Part shown: piece by piece, positions 11,189 through 20,516 of the stretch
Layout of the letters: the number at the start of each line of letters is the position of its first letter
Position numbering within the stretch: the first letter of the stretch is position 1
Source: Pyropia haitanensis
Taxonomy: Eukaryota > Rhodophyta > Bangiophyceae > Bangiales > Bangiaceae
Reading direction: 5' to 3'
Assembly: GCA_008729055.1 (NCBI GenBank)
Contig: SDUX01000001.1
Location: 3,263,206-3,327,205, forward strand
Length of the DNA stretch: 64,000 bases
Notes under the pieces: generated by a model
Told to the model about the DNA's origin: nothing
What the model saw: only the letters and a program-made list of their open reading frames with translations
Databases searched by the model: none
Translations under genes and position numbers: made by a program

Positions 11189-11646
11189 GCGGCGGCGGCA
11201 GGGCGGACGTGGGAAGGGGTAGGGGGCCCTGCCGGCGGGGACGGGGTGTCTGTGGGCTGGGCGCCGGGGGGGGGGGGTGGCACGCGGCGGCCGCGGCGAC
11301 GTGGGTGCGTTGATCGGGTGGGTGGGGCGACACCGTGATGGCGAGCGTGGGGGGAGGGGGGGTGGGTTGGAGTGGGGGCAGATAGCGCTGTCGCTCTTGC
11401 GCTCGGCTGTTGTGTCGCGCCGGGCGCGCATGGAGTGCTCCCTTTGGGGTGTGGCTGCCTCGACCTGTGTCTGGTCATCCCGGGGGGTGCCCGGCTCGAG
11501 CGGCCGGCCGTGCCCGCGGTGGCGGCGTCATGGCCCTCCGCCCTTGACGGCGCACCCACCTAACGTGGTTGCCCACTCCCGGCAAGCCCACCTCCTCACT
11601 TGTATGTCTCTCTTGTGCTTTTGCTTCCTCGCTTGCGTCTGCCCCC
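9968..11646. repeat. Low-complexity intergenic DNA with GGT and GGC tracts
   Basis: No conserved coding pattern was found. A pure (GGT)n tract runs 10964-11001. An interrupted (GGC)n tract lies at about 11152-11199. C-homopolymers of 10 or more occur at about 10432-10453 and 10592-10610. Open frames through this region translate to mono-residue runs only. Confidence 0.55.
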
Positions 11647-12453
11647 ATGGTTGTCATGTTTGTGCTGGCGCGTATTTGCGGTGCCACGTTGGGGGGGGGG
11701 GGGGGGCGGGTGCGGCAGGGCACCCACCCGGCGGGGCTTCAACTGCCCGGCGGCGGCGGCGGCGGCGCTCCCCCCCCCGAGCGCCTCAAGCGCACCGCCT
11801 CTGAAGCGGGCGTCGATACCCCCGCGGCCGCCGCGGACAGCGCGCCCGCCACCGCCGCGGCCGCGGCTGCCACAATTGGTGCGGCCGCCGCCCCCGCCGC
11901 TGACGCCGCCGAGGGGGGGGAGGGCGCGCGCCAGTGCAAGCGCCGCCGGGTGGCGACGCCACCCCCCGCGGACGGGGACCCGCGGGACGATGATGGGTGG
12001 GGGGAGCTGGCGGCGGCGCGGGGGGGGGGAAGCGGGGAGGGTCGCGCCGGCTCCGTGTCCGCATCGTGGTCGACCGCCGATGGCAGCGACGAAGGCGGGG
12101 ATGACCGTGCCGGGTGTGGTGGTGCTGCAGGTGGCGGCGGCGGTGGGGGAGGGGGCGGGGGGGGTGCGCGCCGCGGCGGTCACGACGGCAGCGGCAGCGA
12201 CAGTACAGAGGGGCAGGGTGGCGGCGGCGGCGGCGGCGCCCCCCCCCACCGCGGACCGTGGTGGAGCCTACGGTCGCGGCGGCGGGGCGGGTGGCCGTCG
12301 CCTCCACGGCCGCCGCCGCCGCCTCCCGTGGCGGTGGTGGCGCGGTCCCACCAGTGGTGGGTGGTGCCGTCGCCGGCGGTGGTGGTGCCGTCAACGCCGA
12401 CGGCGCCCGCTGCGGCGGCGGAGGTGCCGCCGCCGTCGCCGGCATTGACGGTG

Positions 12454-12491
<38 letters not shown>

Positions 12492-12723
12492 AACCGGCGC
12501 TGTCGCGCCGGCTGCCGCGGTATCCGGAATCGACGGCGCCGCGCGGGCGGCGCACACGCCGCCGACGCCGTCGCCGACGGCGGCGGCGACGGCGGCGGTG
12601 GAAGGGGAGCGTCGGTCCGACCCGCGGGGGCGGCGGCGGCGCAAGCGCCGCCGCTCCCCGAGCCCGGCCGGCTGGGACGTCCGCGACGCGGGGCGCTGGC
12701 GCAAGCGGGGGCCGTCGTCGTGA
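11647..12723 (+). CDS. Hypothetical low-complexity basic protein
   Basis: I do not recognise this gene. The frame from ATG 11647 gives 358 residues. It starts with a short hydrophobic stretch (MVVMFVLARICGATL), then Gly, Ala and acidic runs. It has several nuclear-localisation-like clusters: RLKRTASEAG, QCKRRRVATPP and, near the end, RGRRRRKRRRSPSPAGW. SPSP next to RRRK is reminiscent of SR-type nuclear proteins. A G-run at about 11690-11706 right after the start makes the N-terminal frame uncertain, and the hydrophobic start may be an artefact. It converges on PHF5A downstream. Confidence 0.35.
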
Positions 12724-13386
12724 GCGCGCGCCGCTCGCGGGGCGCAACAGCGGACGGGGGGGGGGTGGCCGCGGCGGCGGCTGGGGGGAGGGGGTGGGAG
12801 TACCCCCCTGGGGAGCGTGAGCGCGCGCCACTCCCGCCACGCTCGCTGTCGCGCGAGCGCAGGTGCGGCGGTGGTGCGTCGTGTGTTAGCTGTGTGCTTT
12901 TGTTTTGCGTTGCGCCGAGGGACGGGCGGGCTGTATAGGTGTGCGATTGTTTTTGGACGCGTGCCGCCGCGTCACGCGTTTCCATCCCGTCCCGGTGCGT
13001 GCACGGTTGAACTCACCGGTTCAGCTCTCCAGGACCAGTCCCACCGGTCATGTGGCGTCGTTGGTTCTTGACCTCTCAACACGCAACCCAGCCGCTCGCG
13101 ACGAGCGCCCACACCCTCCTACCGTCGCGCTGTTTCCATGCACCACCGGTTCCACCTATGTACACAACACCAACAGGGAGGACACCGCCGCCGCGTGACG
13201 CCCGCCCCTCCCCCCTACCGTGTTTCGTGTGCGCAACGAGCTGGGGTCGCCAGGTGGAGAGCGCGCCAGCGGCTCGTCGCTCTCCCGGCGACACGAGCTG
13301 CCACGGCGGAGGCGCGGCCGCACTCTCCCCCCTGGCCCCCCCCCGCCCACCCAACCCCCCACCCCGCGCGCGCATGCGCGCGTCCG
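12724..13386. other. Convergent intergenic spacer
   Basis: This gap lies between the 3' ends of the hypothetical plus gene and PHF5A on the minus strand. No conserved frame, RNA gene or clear repeat is seen. Confidence 0.4.
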
Positions 13387-14025
13387 TCAGCGGCCGCCGC
13401 CCTTGCCAAACTTTTTGTTGGCAAAGAACGCGTCGGCCTTGGCGGTGCCGACGTTGACAATCGTCGGGCACCCGTCCCGGTCCTTCTCCAGCGCCACGCA
13501 CGCCGCGCAGTAGTAGGCGTCCGAGACGCCCGCCGCGCCGCATGTGACGCACCGCGACGCCAGGCTGCCGGCGGTGCACTCGTCGCAGACGCGGACGATG
13601 GTGGTGGGGCGTGTGTGCGAGTCGCATACGACGCACTTTCCATCACCTGCAGGGGGGGGAGAGGGTTCAAAGGCAACGAGAGTGGCGGGGGAGGAAGAGG
13701 AGCAACGGTAGCCATCAGCAACAGAGGCGACAGCGAGGCCAGGCACAAGGGGAATCGAGCGACAACAAAAAGGGTGGGATGGACAGCTCAACAAGGACGG
13801 TCGAGGCCGAGTTAGTTTGTGTCGCCAGCTTCAAAGGCACACACTTGGGTCTACATGTAGCACAAGGCAGCAACATAGACATATGCTACCCTGAGAAGAA
13901 AACGAGACGTGCGGAGGGCGGGCGGCAGTGCAGCCAGGTCACGTACATCGGTCGCACAGCCGACCAACCGAGATGCCTGGCTGCTTCCGACACATCACCA
14001 AGTCCGGGTGGTGCTTTGCCGACAT
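13387..14025 (-). CDS. PHF5A: PHF5A/Rds3, zinc-finger subunit of the SF3b splicing complex
   Basis: The gene has two exons, 14025-13947 and 13646-13387, giving 112 residues; family members are about 107-110. Exon 1 begins [17 protein letters not shown] and exon 2 continues [36 protein letters not shown] and [14 protein letters not shown]. This is the near-invariant Cys-rich knot that holds three zinc ions in SF3b14b/PHF5A, which packs against SF3B1 at the branch-site adenosine pocket. The intron interrupts the Cys codon before Asp-Gly-Lys, and the joined codon TGT restores the conserved C-D-G-K-C order, so the splice sites are well supported. The C-terminus GKKF..-like basic tail ends KKFGKGGGR. 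Start ATG (14023-14025) and stop TGA (13387-13389) are clear. It is highly conserved across eukaryotes. Confidence 0.96.
13647..13946 (-). other. PHF5A intron (300 nt)
   Basis: The minus-strand donor is CGAT|GTACGTGA and the acceptor is CCCCCCCTGCAG|GTGATGG. The reading frame and conserved protein are continuous only if this segment is removed. The donor GTACGT is the same as in both LPMO-gene introns in this window. Confidence 0.93.
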
Positions 14026-14825
14026 GGTAGTAGACAAAAGGGTGGTCTGGACGACGTACTCCCACCGGCGAGACCCGTGGCGGCGCGGTCGGCAGCGAAC
14101 TCCATGCTCGTGACGAAGTCGACGGTCACGCGATGCCAGCGGAAGAGACGAAGATACCAAAAATTAGTAGTAGTGGGCTACTTTCCTTCCCCGCCAGGTA
14201 CAACAACCCTGGCTGCCTAGCCACTCGACCACAGAGAGATGCACCACGGAGGCATGCGTCGTACATGCGCCTGTTACGCAACCACGCACAACCCTGGCCG
14301 TCTTCTCTGCTCGGAAGACGCTGATGCGACAGGGTTGTTTCATGTCCCCAACAAATCATGTGTCACACGTACACAAACGCCAGCAACGCCAGTACACAAA
14401 AGACTGGGCATGCAGCATCCGGGGCCGAGACAGAGAAAAAAAACTATCGGCAGCCGACGCCGAGTGCCCATCATAGACTGCATGATATTGGATTGTCCAC
14501 CAGTCGGTCGTTGGTCTCCCTCCCCGAGCCCCCCCCCAAACAATAAGATAGGCATGCACAGTGACGCCCGGCGTCTCTCTCGTCTGACAACCGGATGGTC
14601 GTAACCCCACGGTAGCGCACTCAGCGCACCCAATGTACCGCACGCCCGCCCCACAGAACCGTCATCCTCAGGTGGTCCGCCACCCAAACCACATCCGGCC
14701 AAAGTCACACGCAAAACGGCCCTGTGCCACCGTAGACGTCCTCACTGTGTCGCCTCGTCCGCCTCCCCACGCAAAGCCGCCGTCACCAGGTCACACTCAC
14801 GCCCCAAGGGGGACGCCACCGTCCG
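14026..14825. other. Intergenic between PHF5A and FTR variable chain genes
   Basis: This 800-bp stretch has lower GC than most of the window. It contains the PHF5A promoter and the 3' flank of the FTR gene. I found no conserved frame, tRNA or snRNA. Confidence 0.4.
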
Positions 14826-15182
14826 TTAATCTTCCACCACCTCCAGCTCTGCCGCGTCAAAATGGCCAAAGAACTTGGCCGGCTCCACAAACTGCACCAC
14901 CACTGGCCGGTTGGCGGAAATCCCATCCCCAATGACCTTCTTCACGCTTCCCGTCAGCCCTTGGAGGTCCATGGGCTCCCCACCGCGCTTGGGCACGTGG
15001 TACATCATCGTTGACACCGACACCCGCACCTTCATGCCTTCACTCAGATCCTCCTGAGCCACCATGGCCGGCGCCGCGGGCCCGGGGCGTTGCCTGCAAA
15101 CGCTAGTAGTGGAAGATATGGCAGTTGATGCCCGGCCGGGTGTCCATGCGCTCACAGGCAGGAAGGCCGTTGAGGACGGCAT
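14826..15182 (-). CDS. ftrV: Ferredoxin:thioredoxin reductase variable chain (FTR alpha), plastid-targeted
   Basis: The 118-residue frame runs from ATG 15180-15182 to TAA 14826-14828. Residues about 50-118 match the SH3-like FTR variable chain: MKVRVSVSTMMYHVPK, DLQGLTGSVKKV, ISANRPVVVQFVEP, KFFGHFDAAELEVVED. This is the usual G-x-[RK]-V-R-V...YHVPK...D-L-x-G...G-x-V...[IL]-S-A-N-x-P-x-x-V-x-F...FxxHxxxxE pattern. The subunit clamps the catalytic Fe-S chain and lets ferredoxin electrons reach thioredoxins in the chloroplast stroma. Residues 1-39 (MPSSTAFLPV, then Ser/Thr/Ala/Arg-rich with almost no acid) look like a plastid transit peptide, with a Phe near the N-terminus as in red algae. A second ATG at residue 40 begins the mature-like part. 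A GTGAGC..TTTGCAG pair inside the leader was tested as an intron but breaks the frame. Confidence 0.9.
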   Translation of the reverse strand: MPSSTAFLPVSAWTPGRASTAISSTTSVCRQRPGPAAPAMVAQEDLSEGMKVRVSVSTMMYHVPKRGGEPMDLQGLTGSVKKVIGDGISANRPVVVQFVEPAKFFGHFDAAELEVVED

Positions 15183-15688
15183 CGTTGCGCACGAGCACGT
15201 GGCCGGAGGAAGACAATGCCGCGTGCAACAGTGGGGATGGCGCGAAAACGCGACGAAACGGGACGACGGTGTTGAGCAGCGGGGGGGGTTATCCGTGGGA
15301 ATGGACGAGGGGGGGGGGCGCCAAGGGATGGAACGGCAGCATGGAACGGCACGAGGCGGAGGGGCGGCGTCAGCAATGTGCAGGGTGATCGATGTGACGA
15401 GCGGGATGGAGTCTCCCCGGATGTCAATCTCGGTGCGCTCGGCGCCGATTGGGTCGAGAGGTGGATCTCCATGTAATTGTGATGAAGCCTGCCATCATGG
15501 CAGTTTGTGGTGGCGTCAAGTACGCGGGAACACAGCCATTGAGGGTTCTTGAGGCTCGTTCAAGATTGTACTTGATGTGCTCGTCTCGCTGACCACCACC
15601 GCCTTCCCTTGGGGTCTTCGCGAGCAAGGCGCGGCAACGCCCATCGCCTCGCGCTCGCCCTGTCCCACTGCCGGCGACGGCTGTGAGG
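15183..15688. promoter_or_regulatory. Divergent promoter region, FTR gene / Ala-rich protein gene
   Basis: The two genes read away from this 506-bp gap. A short minus-strand coding-like stretch at about 15361-15482 (containing IDIRGDSIPLV) is noted but not assigned. It has no flanking exon that I could confirm. Confidence 0.3.
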
Positions 15689-17566
15689 ATGCCCCTATCT
15701 CCCCCACATCCATCACCTTCCCCATCCCCTCCCCACCCATTGCCCGAGTATTCCTGTGGCACCAACCATGTTTCCAGTCATACCACCATCACGGCAGCGG
15801 CCGCGGCTGCCCTGTCGGCTCTGCGCTTTGAGGACGCCTCGTCGTCCCCTGGCCACGACGATGGCGATTTTTACAACGATGGCGGCGACGCTGGCGGCGA
15901 CCCCGCTGGTCTCCCCTCCATAGGTGCACCGGACGTTTCCACCGCGGCCGCCGCGCTGCAAGACCTGCGCGCTGCCGCCGCCGCCGACGCGGCCGCCGTC
16001 GGTAGTGCGCTCGCGCCCACCGCAGCGGGCGTCTTTTACGCCGCCGCCCGCGTGGCCGCGGCGGGCACCGAGTGGGCGCTCGTCGACGAGGATCCGCTTA
16101 TGGACGCCCTGTGCCGCGGGTGTGGCGTCCGGGATGTTGCTCGCCTCGCTGCGGTGCTGTGGGGCGCCGACGCGGCCGCGGCGGCCGACCGGGAGGCGAC
16201 CCGCCGGCGGCAGCGGCGGCGGGCCTTTGCCCTCGCCAGCATCAGCGACGCAGAACTGTCGTCCGCCCCCCCTTCTCCACCTCCCCCCACCCTCTACGCC
16301 CACCTGGCGGCCGCCCTCCGCGCCGAGGACGCTGCCCGCGACCGCGGCTACAGCGGCGCCGTGCCCGCTGGGCCTCCTGGTGCCGACGGCGGCGCCGGCG
16401 GCGCCGTCGCCGCCGCGGTCGCCGCGCTCCCCCCCGGCGCCGCCACGACGGCGGGCGCCGCGGCGGGGGTGGGCGCCGACGCGGCTGCCGCGGCGCTCGC
16501 GCTGGCGCTCCCGCTGTGTGGGGAGTGGGCGGGCGGGCGGCGGCGGGCGGGCCTGGCCGCCCTCGTCCACCTGCTGTCGCCGCCTGTGGCCGACGGCGAC
16601 GGGGACCGGCGCGGCGGCGGCGGCGGGCCCGCGGCGTCGTCGCCCGACGCACCGCTGCTGCCGCCCGCCGCGACCGTCGACCGCGCCGCCGCGGCCGGCA
16701 TCTACGCGGCGGTGCGGACGGCGCTGTCGCTGGCGCCCACCTCGGCGGGCGGCGCCGCCGACGCGACCGGCGTGGCGGCCGAGGTGGGCGCCACCCTCGC
16801 CGCCGCCGCCGCCGTCCTCGCCGCCGTCACCCCCCCCGACGACCGGGGCGCCCTCTCCCCCCCGCCGCCGGCCGAGTGGGCGGCCACCCTGGCCGCCGCC
16901 GCCGCGACCGCAACGTCCGCCCTCACGGCCACCGACGTGGCGGTGCGGGCGGCCGCCGCGGGGGAGGTGCCGGCGCTGGCCGCCGCCGCGGGCGCGCATG
17001 TCGGTGGCCACGCCCGCGCGCTCGCCGCCGCCGCCGCGACCGCCGCGCGGCTGTCGGCGCCGCTGGCCGCCGACGATGGCGTCAGCGGCGGGGGGGGGGG
17101 GCGCGCCGCGTCGGCCGCCGCCGCTGCCGCCGAGGCGGCCGTCGCCGCGCTCGTGTCCCTGACGGGGTGGGGGTGGGTGCGACTGCGGGGGGTGGCCGTG
17201 GAGCTGACCGCCGAGCTGCTGGTGGGCGTCGCCCTGGCCTCCCGCATTGAGGAGTGGGGGGGGGAGGGGAGCGGCGGCGGTGCCGCCCCGACCGCGGGCG
17301 TTGCGCGGCTGGAGCACGCCGTCGTGGCGGGCGTGCTCGCGCTGCGGCGGGTCGGCGCCGCGGCGGCGGTGGATGAGGTGCTGGCGGGCGTGGCGGCCGG
17401 CGGCGGCGCGGGGTGGGCGCGGGGGGTCCGCCGGGTGGCCGCGGGCGTGGCCTCGGCGGTCGCGGCGGGGGGGGAGGCGGTGGACGAAGACGGGTGGGGG
17501 GCGTCGGTGTGGGGACGGCTGGAGGGGGAGTTTTTCGGGGCGGAGGGGGGGGCGGCGGGCGCCTGA
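15689..17566 (+). CDS. Ala-rich alpha-helical protein, function unknown
   Basis: The frame from ATG 15689 gives about 625 residues and ends TGA at 17564-17566. It is mostly Ala/Val/Leu with Gly runs. Segments such as ALALALPLCGEWAGGRRRAGLAALVHLLS, WVRLRGVAVELTAELLVGVAL and RLEHAVVAGVLALRRVGAAAAVDEVL have the hydrophobic spacing of ARM/HEAT-like paired helices. The block 'CGEW-x3-RRAGL-x2-LVHLL' resembles the helix pair in TTI2 (Tel2-interacting protein 2) and related ARM proteins, but this is weak. The N-terminal 25 residues are Ser/Pro-rich and may be 5' leader; an initiator further in is possible. No signal peptide is obvious. Confidence 0.5.
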   Translation: MPLSPPHPSPSPSPPHPLPEYSCGTNHVSSHTTITAAAAAALSALRFEDASSSPGHDDGDFYNDGGDAGGDPAGLPSIGAPDVSTAAAALQDLRAAAAADAAAVGSALAPTAAGVFYAAARVAAAGTEWALVDEDPLMDALCRGCGVRDVARLAAVLWGADAAAAADREATRRRQRRRAFALASISDAELSSAPPSPPPPTLYAHLAAALRAEDAARDRGYSGAVPAGPPGADGGAGGAVAAAVAALPPGAATTAGAAAGVGADAAAAALALALPLCGEWAGGRRRAGLAALVHLLSPPVADGDGDRRGGGGGPAASSPDAPLLPPAATVDRAAAAGIYAAVRTALSLAPTSAGGAADATGVAAEVGATLAAAAAVLAAVTPPDDRGALSPPPPAEWAATLAAAAATATSALTATDVAVRAAAAGEVPALAAAAGAHVGGHARALAAAAATAARLSAPLAADDGVSGGGGGRAASAAAAAAEAAVAALVSLTGWGWVRLRGVAVELTAELLVGVALASRIEEWGGEGSGGGAAPTAGVARLEHAVVAGVLALRRVGAAAAVDEVLAGVAAGGGAGWARGVRRVAAGVASAVAAGGEAVDEDGWGASVWGRLEGEFFGAEGGAAGA

Positions 17567-17714
17567 GGCGTTGGTGCACGGGGGAGCGGCCGACCCGTAG
17601 GCGCTACTGGCGGCCGCCGCCAACGTGAGGACGCCGACGGAGTTTGCGGCCAGCGCACACGCCCTGACGCTACCTTTCTGCCAGACCCTCCGCGATCTAC
17701 GCGGTCCGCCCCCT

Positions 17715-18185
17715 TCAGCATAACTTCCGCGCCCGTCTTGGCCCAGCGCGCCCCGTCCCCACCCTCACCCCGCCGCTACCCAGGAAACCCCCGCGTCCCC
17801 ACCAGCTGTAGGAGTCCCCCCTTCCGTGCATGTGTCGGGCACCAAAAGTAGCGGCACGGGCTGGGGCGCTCCATCTCTCCATCGTCGATGATGGGAGACG
17901 CCCACGCCGTTGACGCCGCAGAGACAAACAGCACGCACTCGCCGTCGTCTGGCGCCACACGTGACTGTTTCAACGTGCTTCATCCGAGCCACATTCCGTT
18001 CCCAGACCTACAATTGCACCGTATTCGCCAACATCCGGCGTGATGCCGGTGCCATCGATGAGACGTCGGGTGGCGACTGGCAAGGGTCGCCGCGGGGGAT
18101 CAAATGCGTCAGCTGAGTACGGCGCGTCTGCGACCAACGGCCGGTCCGGGACACATCTGAGTTCGCGGCAGCGAGTTCGCGGCAC
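17715..18185 (-). pseudogene. Possible gene remnant, unrecognised
   Basis: Two minus-strand frames meet here. The first ends ..RLIDGTGITPDVGEYGAIVGLG then TECGSDEAR and stops at 17970-17972. The other continues just after it as SRVAPDDGECVLFVSAASTAW then ASPIIDDGEMERPSPCRYFW. Both look less biased than chance frames here, with balanced residues and moderate GC. They need a one-base frame change to join. The 5' side runs into copies of the GAGTTCGCGGCA motif that flank the palindrome at 18.25 kb, so the gene may have been cut by that element. I do not recognise a family. Confidence 0.25.
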
Positions 18186-18236
18186 TTCGTGGCGCTCTGA
18201 GATTGGCTGTTGCTCTTCACGTGTCCTGCGTTGTGT

Positions 18237-18328
18237 GCCGCGAACTCAAGCTGCCGCAGGATGCGGCAAGAAGTGGCTTTTGCAAAAGCCACTTCTTGCC
18301 GCATCCTGCGGCAGTCTGAGTTCGCGGC
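18237..18328. repeat. Perfect 64-bp palindrome with flanking inverted repeats
   Basis: Positions 18251-18282 and 18283-18314 are exact reverse complements with no spacer (arm starts CTGCCGCAGGATGCGG, centre CTTTTG|CAAAAG). After a 2-bp mismatch on each side the symmetry resumes for 12 bp: GCCGCGAACTCA at 18237-18248 and TGAGTTCGCGGC at 18317-18328. Further direct copies of GAGTTCGCGGCA lie at about 18159-18182. The DNA could extrude a cruciform, and a transcript would fold into one long hairpin. Confidence 0.95.
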
Positions 18329-20471
18329 AGCCCCCTTGCGGCAGCATTTGCGCAATCAAATTCATGGGAAGTTCGGGACTGCGTGCCCCACAACAGCTGC
18401 TCCTGTCGATGGATCTCGCTCAGGCAGTTTGAACCCAGCGGCGGCGCAGGCGCGCGGGGTCGAGGCCACAAGGGTGGCACACTTCCCGCGCCGTGCACAG
18501 CGGGTCGGCAGGCGACGACGGGAGGGCACGTCCATCCGCCTCCCGTCTGGCCGTCGCCCGGCTGTTCCTGCCACCGCAAGCTCTCCCGCCGACCCCTTCA
18601 TGCCTGCGGCATTCCTCCCCTCGCCCCGCTCCACCCGACGCCGTGCAGGACCGGGGCGATCGTCCCTGGGCGGCCGTGGGCCGTTTGAGGCACCACGCCA
18701 GTGCACGGCGGGCGGGCGCTGGGGCAGCGCGCGGGGCGTGTGGTGAGGGCCGCTGCGGTGAGAGATGGCGACGCAAGAACGGCCGTGGTGTGTGTTGGAG
18801 TGTGAGGTATGGGTGGGACGGGTGCTCGGTGGCGCGCTTATCGTCTGTGTGCCGCTTGAGGGGTCGGTCAGTTCGAATGTCTTCTTCTTCCTTCCCTTGT
18901 CCCGCCATCCCCCCCCTCCCCCCCCCTCTTTTAAACTGTTGGTCCGTTTGAATCGCTTCTTCTTGTTCCCTTGTCCCGCCACTCTCCTCCCCCTCCCCCC
19001 TGTTTTGAACTTGTGCCAATGCAGGCGCTCCACCTACACTGATATGTTTTGCGTCCCTCCCCCGCCCCTCCCCCACGTTTTCCGCACAGAATCGAGGCGA
19101 CGTCGGGGTGGAGCTGGTCGTCTCGTGCTATCCGTCGAGGATCGCTGGGGGGCGGGGAGGGGCACGTGCGGGCCATGCACGAGACGCGAGGTGGGGCGGG
19201 AGGCGGTGGCGAGAGAGTTAAGCAGACAGCTGCCCTCGTTGTGGCATGTGACTCCCGGGTGGTGGTGTGTGTGTGTGGGGTGCGCAGAGCGAGGCGTTGC
19301 CACTTGAGGTGTTGGTTATTTTGAATGCCGTCTCACCCTCTCTGTCTATCATCGCATCATCCCCCCCTCAATATTTTTTGACGTCGCATTGCACACTCCC
19401 GCCGCGTTGTTCTTTCGTTGCACACTTTCCGATGTCTATTTTTTTTTTGTGCGTACGTCTACTCCGTTCAGATGCCCCCCCCCCCCTTCCGCTCTCTGTG
19501 TACTTCTTCCCACCAAGTCGCTCTATGTCTCCGCACTTTCAGATATTGTTTTTTGTGTGCGCGCCAGCGCACTCTTCCCTTGTTCCCTCGCTCCCACCTC
19601 TCTTCCGCACCCTACCACCAGGAACTCGCGCCAAGATGTCCCCGCCCTGCAAGCCCAACACCACCCCATGCCGTGCTAGGTCCCGCCAGGCGCTGGGCGC
19701 GGGGTTCTTCAGGCTGAGCAAACGGGCAGAGGTACGCGGGGCTGAGGGGAAGAATACGGCAGTGCATTCAGCGCGCGCACGGGGCAGCGGTCGCGAGAGA
19801 GCGGGAAGGGCGGGACGGAGGTGTCGCCTGGTGGCGCGAGGAGCTCAGAATCGGGGGTGAAGCGTGGCGCACTTTTCCTCGTACCGCTGTGGGAAGTGTT
19901 TGCATTTTGAATGGGCTTCGTCTGCCTTGTTGTGCTTCTGTCCCCAACCTCCGCCGCCCCCCACTTGTATGATGTACTGTGGACGTGTCCCCCCCCAACC
20001 TCCCGTTGCCCCCCGCACCCCCCCTGCTCTCGTTTTTTATTGTTCGACGGACGCTGTGCGGCTAGTCCGAGACGGCCGCGCGGCCGCCCTGCGCGTGGCG
20101 CCTCGGGTTCGGCGCGGCCGCTGGGCCAGCGCGGTCAGCCGGCCGACCGGCCGGAGGCTCGCGGCGGTCGCGCGGGACAGGCGCTCTACCCCCCCCTGCT
20201 TCGAACGGCTCGGCGGCAGGGTCGGCGCCCGGAGTGACTCTCTTTTTCAGCCCTCTTTTTTTTTCCTCGTTCCCTCCCGCCACATTCCCCCCGCCTTTTT
20301 TGTTTTGCCGCCATCGGCGCTTTCGCAGTGCGTTGTTCCACCGTTTCGAGACGGTGTGTCACGCAGGGGGTGCGCGGGGGAGGTCCCGGTGGTGGGCCCG
20401 GCCGATGGGGGTAGCGGGGCAGGAGGATACGCGTCGCGCGCCGTCGGTCGGCGGCTGGTAGGAGGGTTCCT
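18329..20471. other. Intergenic, pyrimidine-rich, no supported gene
   Basis: No conserved frame was found. A diverged tandem pair of about 77 bp lies at 18864-19013, sharing CTTGTCCCGCCA and CTTCTTCTT blocks followed by C-rich tracts. Long C/T-rich stretches dominate the plus strand from 18900 to 19620. Confidence 0.45.
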
Positions 20472-20516
20472 CTCGTATAAGAGAGGTCCCACTTTCGTCT
20501 GCTCGTTGCGTCTCCC

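Noticed and set aside
15058..15160. Possible small intron (GTGAGC..TTTGCAG, 62 nt) in the FTR variable-chain leader
   Set aside because: Removing it puts the conserved mature protein out of frame.
15361..15482. Minus-strand stretch reading GDPPLDPIGAERTEIDIRGD then SIPLVTSITL, reminiscent of an Sm-type second motif
   Set aside because: No Sm1 motif or partner exon could be found on either side, and R-G-[ND]-S alone is too weak.
20040..20215. Possible tRNA (A-box-like TGGCCCAGCGG on the minus strand)
   Set aside because: No matching B box or acceptor stem at the right distance.
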